37,693 bases of DNA from a virus. Of the stretch, positions 31,535 through 37,693 are shown one piece after another; within the stretch, counting starts at the first letter, position 1, and each line of letters starts with the position of its first letter. The notes below the pieces were generated by a model. The model made no database searches. It had not been told where the DNA came from and saw only the letters and a program-made list of their open reading frames with translations. The DNA is taken from the IMG/VR virus record IMGVR_UViG_3300032954_000046, positions 1-37,693 of that record; one strand, given 5' to 3'. The translations under genes and the position numbers were made by a program.

Positions 31535-32751
31535 CGCACCAGCAGCGGCTGCACAGAGCCGTCCTGATAGACTGTGTCGAGCGGCATCGTGGCGATGGGC
31601 TCGGTGCCGTCCCAGCCTTCAGGCCAGGTCTTCACGGCAATCAACGTCGTGATGCGCTCGGCTTCGTCGGCATTCAGGATGTCGATCGTCGGCCGACCCA
31701 GCTGAAGCGCTGCCTGGTTGCAGCGTCCCTGAATGTCGATGACGCGCCGCAACCCCTCCTTGCGAGCCGTGAAGGTGAGTGGCCCCATGCGCTGGGGATT
31801 TTTGGCGATCGACCCGTCTTTCAACCGCTCGGCACCTGCTTTACGCAGGCGGTTCGACGGTTCGCGGAGCCAGCGGTAGAGGGGCTTCAGTTCCTTCAGC
31901 GGAGCAAGGTGCGACCACCGCTCATTGAGCAGGATGGTGTCAAGGGCGCGCTCTTCCTGGGCAAGCGGGCAGCCTGTGCAGCCGGTGCGCGCGTTGATCT
32001 CTTCGGCCTCGTCACCACCATAGGCATCGGCGATGGCGGCCGTCGACCAATCGCCAAACTGCGCCTGGGGCGCCCAATGCTTCAGCCACTCCCAGACGTG
32101 GCAGACACGCCAGTGCAGCAGCGGCGCAACCGTCGCGATGCGATCACGGAGCTGCGGCGATTCCGGAAGGGCCTTCTGATACCAGCCCTGGCCGCATTCC
32201 GCGCCATCCTTCCCGCAGCTCATTTCGATGCGCCGGTCGCGAATCGCGCTCTCTCCCTGCCGGACGCCCGTGATCATCAAGGCCGAGCCGCCGGTGTCGG
32301 CTAGCATTGCCGCAACAGCATCCTGCATCGGCTCGACCTTGATCTGCCTGGTACACCAGCGGAGCGTGTTGTTGTTCGGAGGCGGCACGCCGCGTCCGAG
32401 GATGTAAACGAAGAAGCGCTTATCGAGTGGAGCGCAGACGATCCGCACCTCAATTCCGCGATCGGCGAGGTCATCGATCAGATGCTTGGCCGCGATGGCG
32501 AGCGGCGGTAACTCCATCCGCGTGTCGGCGTAGAAGATCGTAAGCGATTTCGGGCGTGCAACCTTGCCCGTCTCGAGGAGCCAAACGAGGAGCGTAAGCG
32601 TGGCGCTCGAATCCTTGCCGCCTGACCAAGCGACGGCCCAATGATCGTGCAACGGGCCATAGGCCTGTAGACTGGCGATCGTCAGTTCGATCGCCTCGTT
32701 CATCTGCAGGCGCCTTGCGCCATCGAAGAAGTTGGGCTGGATCGCCGTCAT
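31531..32751 (-). CDS. DndC / PAPS-reductase-like sulfur-transfer protein
   Basis: 406 residues from ATG at 32751 (ATGA overlap); the open frame upstream is shadow. The ATP pyrophosphatase loop is AWSGGKDSSATL (41-52), followed by LTIFYADTRMELPPL. Later come RWCTRQIKVEP with C133, LMITGVRQGESAIRDRR and a paired-cysteine cluster TGCTGCPLAQEERAL with C258 and C261. That set matches the DndC branch of PAPS-reductase-like proteins, which in bacteria help put sulfur on DNA as phosphorothioate. No DndA, DndB, DndD or DndE is seen here, so the phage protein may serve another modification or use host partners. Confidence 0.8.
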   Translation of the reverse strand: MTAIQPNFFDGARRLQMNEAIELTIASLQAYGPLHDHWAVAWSGGKDSSATLTLLVWLLETGKVARPKSLTIFYADTRMELPPLAIAAKHLIDDLADRGIEVRIVCAPLDKRFFVYILGRGVPPPNNNTLRWCTRQIKVEPMQDAVAAMLADTGGSALMITGVRQGESAIRDRRIEMSCGKDGAECGQGWYQKALPESPQLRDRIATVAPLLHWRVCHVWEWLKHWAPQAQFGDWSTAAIADAYGGDEAEEINARTGCTGCPLAQEERALDTILLNERWSHLAPLKELKPLYRWLREPSNRLRKAGAERLKDGSIAKNPQRMGPLTFTARKEGLRRVIDIQGRCNQAALQLGRPTIDILNADEAERITTLIAVKTWPEGWDGTEPIATMPLDTVYQDGSVQPLLVR

Positions 32752-33029
32752 GGGCGGCCCTCGATCAGGTCCGTGCACAGCGCCAGAAGCTTCGGGCCGG
32801 CGTCGACGTGGACGACGATGTTGCCGTGAACAGCATCTTGCCAGACCACGCACCATCCCTCGGTCTGTGCGCCGACGGCATCCAGCGATGTAATGGCGTC
32901 GAGTGCCTGGTTGATGCGCCGGCCGGTGAGCACGTCAGCGAACCGACGGCGGTCCATCAGGAAGCCGATCGCCTCATCGAAATCGTACGAATCGACCTGC
33001 ACCGAGATGGCGGATGGCTTGTCGCTCAT
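32748..33029 (-). CDS. Small early protein
   Basis: 93 residues from ATG at 33029, TGATG overlap with the upstream stop. Sequence MSDKPSAISVQVDSYDFDEA, then FLMDRRRFADVLTGRRINQALD, EGWCVVWQDAVHGNIVVHVDAG. Mixed alpha/beta, no metal site, no membrane segment. Function not recognised. Confidence 0.55.
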   Translation of the reverse strand: MSDKPSAISVQVDSYDFDEAIGFLMDRRRFADVLTGRRINQALDAITSLDAVGAQTEGWCVVWQDAVHGNIVVHVDAGPKLLALCTDLIEGRP

Positions 33030-33265
33030 CACCGAGCCACCCATTCGCCGCACCAATCGTCGTCCTTGACCTTCGGCCAGATCGCGACGGCGCTCGATCC
33101 ATCGCCACCGATGAACGGCGCATGACAGCGGCAGAGATGCTTCTCCTCTGAAATGTGATCGCCTGCGGCATTCCGATCGCAGAACGCGCAATCCTTGCAG
33201 GCTCTGTTCTTCTTCGCCAAATGCTGGACAAGAGATGAGGGGGGCTGGGTTGGCGCGTCGCTCAT
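33029..33265 (-). CDS. Small cysteine-rich early protein
   Basis: 78 residues from ATG at 33265 (ATGA overlap). A CxxCxxC cluster (ACKDCAFC), a CRCH pair and a C-terminal DWCGEW give up to six metal ligands, consistent with zinc binding. Small phage proteins ending in WCGE(W/F) with paired cysteines are recurrent. Role probably DNA or protein binding; unproven. Confidence 0.6.
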   Translation of the reverse strand: MSDAPTQPPSSLVQHLAKKNRACKDCAFCDRNAAGDHISEEKHLCRCHAPFIGGDGSSAVAIWPKVKDDDWCGEWVAR

Positions 33266-33501
33266 GGACGTCCTGCCAATCCGCAGTAGCCGGTATGGAC
33301 GAGCTTCAGCGGTCCTGTCTCTTTGGTTGCCACGAGACGGCCGTTGAAGAACTTGCCCTCTCCGTTGACCTGGCAGTCTTCTCCCCACCGCCAGCCCATG
33401 CAGCGTGGAGCAGCACACAGGCGTTCGCCGTCGACATACTTGCCGCAGCCCTCCGGGCCGATACAGGGCGTCTTGTTGGCGGTCTCGACGGGCATGAGCA
33501 T
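33262..33501 (-). CDS. Small cysteine-rich early protein
   Basis: 79 residues from ATG at 33501, whose A overlaps the upstream TGA (TGATG); a further ATG 39 bases upstream is less likely because it breaks the overlap pattern. Cysteines appear as KTPCIGPEGCGKY, LCAAPRC, EDCQVN and YCGLAG, suggesting a metal-bound knuckle. No family recognised. Confidence 0.5.
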   Translation of the reverse strand: MLMPVETANKTPCIGPEGCGKYVDGERLCAAPRCMGWRWGEDCQVNGEGKFFNGRLVATKETGPLKLVHTGYCGLAGRP

Positions 33502-33791
33502 CAGCGCACAACCTGCGAGAGGAAGGCGAGGAATGCCCATGCGATCGGCGTCGCGAACACAAGCGGTGGCAGATCGCGCCAGGTTGTTGGCGCGGGATCC
33601 TCAGCCGCTTCGTTCAACGCCCACCATTCGTCGACGATGAAGCTGGTGGCGAAGTGACCACTCGGGCGAGACGGCGACAAGCCGAAAGCCTTCGAGATCT
33701 TGAGCCGATAGTTGTCGACAAAATCGTCAAATATGGACTGATCGACAGTCTTCAGTTGACGAATCTCATCGTGGTTCGGGAAGAGGCTCAT
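33501..33791 (-). CDS. Small early protein with C-terminal hydrophobic helix
   Basis: 96 residues, ATG at 33791 (ATGA overlap). The first 70 residues are soluble and helical (DQSIFDDFVDNYRLKISKAF). The C-terminal part LPPLVFATPIAWAFLAFLSQ is a single hydrophobic helix near the end, as in tail-anchored proteins. Function not recognised. Confidence 0.55.
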   Translation of the reverse strand: MSLFPNHDEIRQLKTVDQSIFDDFVDNYRLKISKAFGLSPSRPSGHFATSFIVDEWWALNEAAEDPAPTTWRDLPPLVFATPIAWAFLAFLSQVVR

Positions 33792-34350
33792 GCGGCCTCC
33801 AGCTGAGCGACGGAGAGACCGACCACGACGTTGCGAACCCAGATCGGCTGTGACGATAGCAAGAACGTGTGGCCAGACCAGGCGCCAAGAAGCGTCTGGC
33901 CCATGACGCCGGCGATGGCTTCCGCGGCATCGGGCGGCACGGCGTTGCCGATGCGCTCGCGCCATGCGCTGTCCGACAAACCCTCGAGGATCAGGATCTC
34001 TTCGGGATCGACTAGGCTCTGCAGCGCGGCGAGCTCGAGGGTGGTGAAAGGGCGATGCCAGGTCCCGTCGAGCGCACGAATGCAGCACACAAGCCGATCG
34101 TTCGGCTTGGGGAGCGCGAACTGGACGACGTTGCCACTGCCATCGCGCGGATCGGCGACACTGTTGTAGCTGTTGTCATGCTGGCCAGCCGCGGAGACCG
34201 CATGGGCGTGGTCGATCCAGCGCTCGACGCCGTAGTTGCCTGCCGTGAGGTAGGCATCGCCCTGTTGCTTCAAGCAATCGGGCCGCGTATCGGCCACCGC
34301 GAACGCGCCATTGCCTGTCGTGCTGGCACCTATTACCGCCCCGGACGCTG
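33788..34350 (-). pseudogene. C5 cytosine methyltransferase, C-terminal part after frameshift
   Basis: The frame continues the repeat region (GAVIGASTTGNGAFAVADTR, SYNSVADPRDGSGN) and then gives the family's final motifs: RPFTTLELAALQSLVDPEE, SDSAWRERIGNAVPPDAAEA and a Trp-rich end. The IGNAVPP motif completes the C5 methyltransferase fold. One extra G in the run at 34339-34342 would restore a single reading frame as QQRPGAVIGAS. It is read as one gene with the entry upstream. Confidence 0.78.
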
Positions 34351-36150
34351 CTGGCTGCCCGTGACGGTACCAGCCGCACGGCCGTCCCATTCGTTCACGC
34401 GCATCTTCGACGACGACGCGCCCGCATGCCAATTCTCGTACCGGGGATCGGCGACGCCCAGCCCTCCTCCGCTGCCACCAGGGCCGGCGACGGCCGGTGA
34501 TGTGCCCTCGAAGGGCACGATGCGGAAGACGTTGTTGAACACCTTGCGGAGCATGCGCGGATCGTCGATCGCATACGGCCCGGTACCGACCGACATGTCG
34601 CCCTTGATCGTCGGGGCGGCCTTCTTGTGCGATCGGACGCCGAGCTGTACCGACTTTTCGTGGCCGTCGACACGAGGATCGCCGACAGCGAACGGGCCGT
34701 TCGACGGCATCGTCTCGCCGGCGATGGTGCCGGATGGTGCGTCTTCCCACGGCTTGACGCCGAAGGGTCCAGAGCGCTCCCCGCTCACGCGCGGGTCTGC
34801 CACCGACTGGGCGCTGCTGCCGGGACTGCGCTGGGTGGTCACTCCGCCGGCTGGCTTGCCCTCCCACTCGTTGACCTTGAGACCGTGGAAGTCCTGGGCG
34901 TGGACTTCTCGCGGGTCGGCCACAGAGAGCGCGCCGCCGGACGGATGATTGGCGCCGGTGACGAGCTTCGAAGTGTCGTCGAAGCCGTGCACGTGGAGAA
35001 CGTTGTGATGCGTATGGGGGCCGAAGCCTGTCCTCGGATCGGCGACGGAGCAGCGGCCATTCTGCGGACGGTGCGCGCCGCGGACGGTCGCCCCCTCCTC
35101 GTTCCAGTCATTGACGCCCAGAACCGTGTGGTGCGCGCCCTCGATCCGGACGTCGGCGACGCTGTAGTTGCCGTTTGTCGGGCCGCTGCGTCCTGCGATT
35201 AGGTCGGTCGGCTGGTCCCACTGGTTGACGCCCATCACCCCCGCGCGCCAGCTCGTATCCGGCGCAATGCCATAGTCCTTCAGGACGCCGTTCTCGACCG
35301 CGAGTCGGTTCAGGGAGCGCCAGTCTGAGCCGGCTTCCACGAACGCGAGCCGCACCCATGTCTTCCATTGCAGCGCGGGCATCCGGTGCATCGGAAGAAC
35401 GAGATCGGGACCAGGCACCGGGAATCGGCCGATGACTTCGCCCACGCCGCGAAGACGCTTCTTCTCCGGCTGGTAGAGGAAGTTCGGCACCTTCTCGCGA
35501 TGACGCGCGACCAGCAGGAAGCGCTTGCGGCTCTGGCCGAGACCCCCGAGCTCGCCACAGTCGTGCGTCGTCTCCGCGATGACATAGCCATACGCGTGGA
35601 ACAGCGCCTCGATCTTGTCGAGCAGTCCGCGGCCGCGCTTGGCGATGCGCGGCACGTTCTCGAACACGAAAAGCTCGACCGGATCGTCTTTGTAGGCCTC
35701 CAGCGCGAGCCAGACGCCGCGGAGCGTGAGGCCGTTGAGGGCCTGGTACTTCGCGGTCTTGCTGATCGTCTCGGCTAGCAGCCCCGAGAAGCCTTTGCAC
35801 GGCGCGGACAGGAAGAAGATATGGGGGCGACGGCCGCCCATCGCGCGGTGGATGTCCGCAGGCGTGGCCTCGCGCCAATCCGCTGGAGGCTCCTTGCCCC
35901 AGAAGTCGATGTACTGCTGGCGCGAGAAGAGATCGAGCACGGTGCCCTTGGCACCCGACGCGCGCTCGAAATCGGCGATCGCCGCAGGGTCGACGTCGAT
36001 GCCGCCAGCGCAGACGAAGCGAGCACGCAGGTTGCCCACCCTCGCCTGCCCACGATTGAAGCCCTTGGCTCCGCCGCCCAGTCCGCAGAAAAGATGGCCG
36101 TGCAGGATCTCCACGTCGGAGATCGTGGGCGTTTCCGGACGGAGCTTCAT
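34333..36150 (-). CDS. DNA C5-cytosine methyltransferase with repeat-rich target region (frameshifted)
   Basis: 605 residues as read. Motif I is FCGLGGGAKGF (21-31); motif II is IDVDP (51-55); the catalytic cysteine is C118 in SAPCKGFSG (the usual GPPCQ is altered to SAPCK); motif VI is FENVPRI (163-169); motif VIII is QSRKRFLLV (206-214). Residues from about 315 on consist of 7 or more degenerate modules of about 39 residues with the consensus TV-x-G-x(5)-P-x-NG-x(2)-SVADPR, which fill the target-recognition region. The frame stops at 34333 before the last motifs, which lie in a neighbouring frame. Methylates cytosine in phage DNA; recognition site unknown. Confidence 0.86.
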   Translation of the reverse strand: MKLRPETPTISDVEILHGHLFCGLGGGAKGFNRGQARVGNLRARFVCAGGIDVDPAAIADFERASGAKGTVLDLFSRQQYIDFWGKEPPADWREATPADIHRAMGGRRPHIFFLSAPCKGFSGLLAETISKTAKYQALNGLTLRGVWLALEAYKDDPVELFVFENVPRIAKRGRGLLDKIEALFHAYGYVIAETTHDCGELGGLGQSRKRFLLVARHREKVPNFLYQPEKKRLRGVGEVIGRFPVPGPDLVLPMHRMPALQWKTWVRLAFVEAGSDWRSLNRLAVENGVLKDYGIAPDTSWRAGVMGVNQWDQPTDLIAGRSGPTNGNYSVADVRIEGAHHTVLGVNDWNEEGATVRGAHRPQNGRCSVADPRTGFGPHTHHNVLHVHGFDDTSKLVTGANHPSGGALSVADPREVHAQDFHGLKVNEWEGKPAGGVTTQRSPGSSAQSVADPRVSGERSGPFGVKPWEDAPSGTIAGETMPSNGPFAVGDPRVDGHEKSVQLGVRSHKKAAPTIKGDMSVGTGPYAIDDPRMLRKVFNNVFRIVPFEGTSPAVAGPGGSGGGLGVADPRYENWHAGASSSKMRVNEWDGRAAGTVTGSQQRPGR

Positions 36151-36365
36151 CGGGCGCCCTTCTTGTCTTTGAATTCGACTGCCGAAGGCACGACCTGCTT
36201 CGCCTCACGCTGGCGCGGCGCGAAGGCCTCGCAGGCAGCGGAAACATCAAGGATGACGATGCCGCCAGGGTGCGCGGCACCGAATATCGCGAAACCGGTC
36301 TTGTCGTCGTCCGTCGCGGAATCGATGCCGATGATCAAAGGGTGATGGCGCGGAAACGTGCTCAT
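36147..36365 (-). CDS. Small RNase-H-fold-like fragment protein
   Basis: 72 residues, overlapping both neighbours by ATGA. It contains LIIGIDSATDDDKTGFAIFG, a strand-turn-strand with an acidic first strand, the hallmark opening of RNase H / RuvC-like domains. No room is left for the rest of the fold. It may be a truncated relic or a regulatory partner of the adjacent RuvC-like protein. Function not assigned. Confidence 0.5.
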   Translation of the reverse strand: MSTFPRHHPLIIGIDSATDDDKTGFAIFGAAHPGGIVILDVSAACEAFAPRQREAKQVVPSAVEFKDKKGAR

Positions 36366-36859
36366 GCGGCGGCTCGCGGCGGGAAGATTTCGTCGTAGAT
36401 GTGAAGGCCGACGCCGATCGCGTCTGCCTCATGGTCGTTCTGGACCCTCCAGCCACGCTCGAAGCAGGCGGCGATCATGTCGATCTTCTTGACGTTCCGA
36501 GCCGTGCCGAGAAGGGCGATCTTGGCGTCGTCGTGGTGCACGCGTTCGAAGCGCAGCCCGCGATCACCGGCGACGGCCCCCGCGATGTAAACGCTGCCGC
36601 TCAGGAAGATGACGGTGTCTGTCGTCGTGCTCACCGGGTTGTGGCTGTTCGGGATCAGCGGCGCTTCTGCGGCGATCGCGTGCGGCTGGAACACCGAAAC
36701 CGATTCCTGCAGCCAATGCCACAGCGCAGCGCCGCGTCGTTCGTACCGTTCGACCGTCTCGACCGGCATCGGCCAGGTGCCCCAGCGCGGATCGCACCCG
36801 CGCTCGAGCAACGCCCAGCCGACGCTGTTGCTGATATCGAGGGCCAACAGTCGGGACAT
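36362..36859 (-). CDS. RuvC-like Holliday junction resolvase
   Basis: 165 residues from ATG at 36859 (TGATG overlap). The acidic residues of the RuvC site are in place: Asp8 in LLALDIS, Glu65 in AIAAEAPL, and C-terminal D142/D146 in NDHEADAIGVGLH. The fold is the usual RNase H-like type with a helix NVKKIDMIAACF between. It resolves branched DNA before packaging. The length of about 165 residues is usual for phage RuvC. Confidence 0.85.
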   Translation of the reverse strand: MSRLLALDISNSVGWALLERGCDPRWGTWPMPVETVERYERRGAALWHWLQESVSVFQPHAIAAEAPLIPNSHNPVSTTTDTVIFLSGSVYIAGAVAGDRGLRFERVHHDDAKIALLGTARNVKKIDMIAACFERGWRVQNDHEADAIGVGLHIYDEIFPPRAAA

Positions 36860-37587
36860 CAGGCTGCCGCCGTCTCCGCGACTTCCGCCGCCGGCGCGAC
36901 CGGACGCACCGGATTGTCGGGGTTCATGAACGCGTATTCGGCGTTCAGCCAGCCCGTATCCCATTGCGCGTACTCTTCCGAACCGGGCGTGTATTTGTTG
37001 CCCGACCTGGGATTGCCGTGCCGGAAGGCGTTCTGGCCTTGCAGCTCAGCGTCGAGCTTTTCGATGGGCTCGCTGCCCTCCTGCTTCACGCCGTTGAGCG
37101 CGTCGCCCTCTTCCAAGAGAGAGTAGAGGTTGAACTTGACGATGGTCTGATCGCCCATCACGCGCCCGATACGGCCGAGATTGCGATGCTGGGAGATGAT
37201 CGCACCGTCGCCGAACTTCGCGCGGAACTTGCGCATCTTGATATATTCTTCGATCTCCTCCTTCGGAGCGCCCTTCGACTTGGCGACCTTGAGGGCGTTG
37301 CGATAGACGCCCATCTTCTTGTCGACCAGCTTGCGTGCCGTCTGGACTTCGGCATCGGCATCGATGCACTGCTGCGTCAGCTGCTGCAGCTCTTCGTCGC
37401 TGATGCCCGTCACGACAGCGCTGCTGTTGTGGCCACCGTTCGTCGCGCCGTTGGCCTTGGCGGAGTTGGCGAGCTTGGCGACGTTCTCGAGATCGGCGTT
37501 CGGCTTCGCCTTGTCGCCGTCCTTCTTGTTGCCCTTGAACTGATCGGCGTTCGCCTTCGTCTTCCTACGGGACTTTGCCTTCGCCAT
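36859..37587 (-). CDS. Unknown protein with RMF/CrpP-like C-terminal motif
   Basis: 242 residues from ATG at 37587. A codon run further upstream is shadow of the non-coding leader. The N-terminus is very basic and disordered (MAKAKSRRKTKANADQF). The middle holds a coiled coil (ELQQLTQQCIDADAEVQTARKL, EEIEEYIKMRKFRAKFG) followed by a globular part. Near the C-terminus, GNKYTPGSEEYAQWDTGWLN AEYAF has the W-x2-GW-x2-A pattern of ribosome modulation factor and CrpP-like proteins, an assignment by pattern only. Similar proteins recur in phage early regions. Confidence 0.55.
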   Translation of the reverse strand: MAKAKSRRKTKANADQFKGNKKDGDKAKPNADLENVAKLANSAKANGATNGGHNSSAVVTGISDEELQQLTQQCIDADAEVQTARKLVDKKMGVYRNALKVAKSKGAPKEEIEEYIKMRKFRAKFGDGAIISQHRNLGRIGRVMGDQTIVKFNLYSLLEEGDALNGVKQEGSEPIEKLDAELQGQNAFRHGNPRSGNKYTPGSEEYAQWDTGWLNAEYAFMNPDNPVRPVAPAAEVAETAAA

Positions 37588-37604
37588 CGTTGTGGCCTTT
37601 CGTT

Positions 37605-37638
37605 TTGGTCGGGAGGGGGGTGCCGGTCGCCAACCGGC
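37605..37638 (-). promoter_or_regulatory. Structured leader: hairpin plus TCCCGACCAA element
   Basis: Between the end of the upstream gene and the start at 37587 lies a perfect 6-base stem GCCGGT / ACCGGC (37622-37627 with 37633-37638), then on the minus strand a C-rich run and the TCCCGACCAA element (37605-37614). The same element occurs in the tail tube and tail chaperone leaders. No T tract and no clear promoter were seen. Confidence 0.4.
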
Positions 37639-37648
37639 CGGCAATCGG

Positions 37649-37693
37649 CTAGGCGGGTAACTCTGCGAGGATCTTGTCGAGATAGGCGACACA
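37649..37693 (-). CDS. 3' end of an upstream gene, cut by the window edge
   Basis: Only 14 codons and the stop TAG (37651-37649) are visible, reading CVAYLDKILAELPA, a short amphipathic helix. The frame matches no motif. Its stop is 61 bases before the next start, so it is the previous gene in the same direction. Nothing can be said about its function. Confidence 0.45.
   Translation of the reverse strand, partial: CVAYLDKILAELPA

Noticed and set aside
33502-33540. Possible lipoprotein start (LAGC) in the small cysteine-rich gene
   Set aside because: The hydrophobic stretch before the cysteine is far too short for a signal peptide and the downstream start fits the overlap pattern.
1-37693. 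tRNA genes, CRISPR arrays, insertion sequences, integrase or attachment sites
   Set aside because: None seen on either strand by eye: no cloverleaf-like set, no regularly spaced long repeats, no transposase or integrase motifs.

Overview
The window is a 37.7 kb stretch of a tailed double-stranded DNA phage (free phage or prophage) in which every gene I can support lies on the minus strand. Transcription therefore runs from the right edge to the left edge, with early and DNA-metabolism genes at the right and structural genes at the left. The structural set fits a siphovirus with an HK97-type head: Terminase_1-like large subunit, portal, ClpP-type prohead protease, capsid protein with a scaffolding coil, tail tube protein, frameshifted tail chaperone and a long tape measure protein. 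The DNA is GC-rich by eye. A MmcB-like nuclease, a helicase-methyltransferase of a type I associate with alphaproteobacterial phages, and the capsid-neighbour genes suggest an alphaproteobacterial host, but that is inference. I see no integrase, repressor, tRNA or lysis cassette.

Right half (about 37.7-19.4 kb): a tightly packed early operon, most joints being ATGA or TGATG overlaps. It encodes a protein with an RMF/CrpP-like tail, a RuvC-like resolvase, a C5-cytosine methyltransferase with a repeat array, several small cysteine-rich or membrane proteins, a DndC/PAPS-reductase-like protein, a large helicase-methyltransferase, a radical SAM protein, an N6-adenine methyltransferase, a replication-initiator-like protein whose gene contains a cluster of seven AAGCAAA repeats (a candidate origin), a possible helicase loader, a MmcB-like nuclease, a Gp37/Gp68 (DUF5131) protein, two HNH proteins (one fused to a P-loop domain) and a possible regulator. 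The density of DNA-modifying functions suggests a genome-modification or anti-restriction module.

Left half (about 19.0 kb to 1): small and large terminase, portal, protease, major capsid protein, two virion or decoration proteins, head-tail connector genes, tail terminator, tail tube, tail chaperone with an A AAA AAC slippery site, a tape measure protein of about 1344 residues, and tail-tip proteins. The left edge cuts a fibre-like protein that unexpectedly starts with a Sec-type signal peptide. Every longer gap between structural genes holds a strong hairpin. Two of these are complete terminator-like structures placed directly before the ribosome binding sites of the capsid and tail tube genes. 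One leader, before the tail chaperone, has interleaved complementary arms.

Three genes (portal, helicase-methyltransferase, C5 methyltransferase) are each interrupted by one frameshift. This means either sequence or assembly indels or real decay, and it should be settled before functional claims are made.
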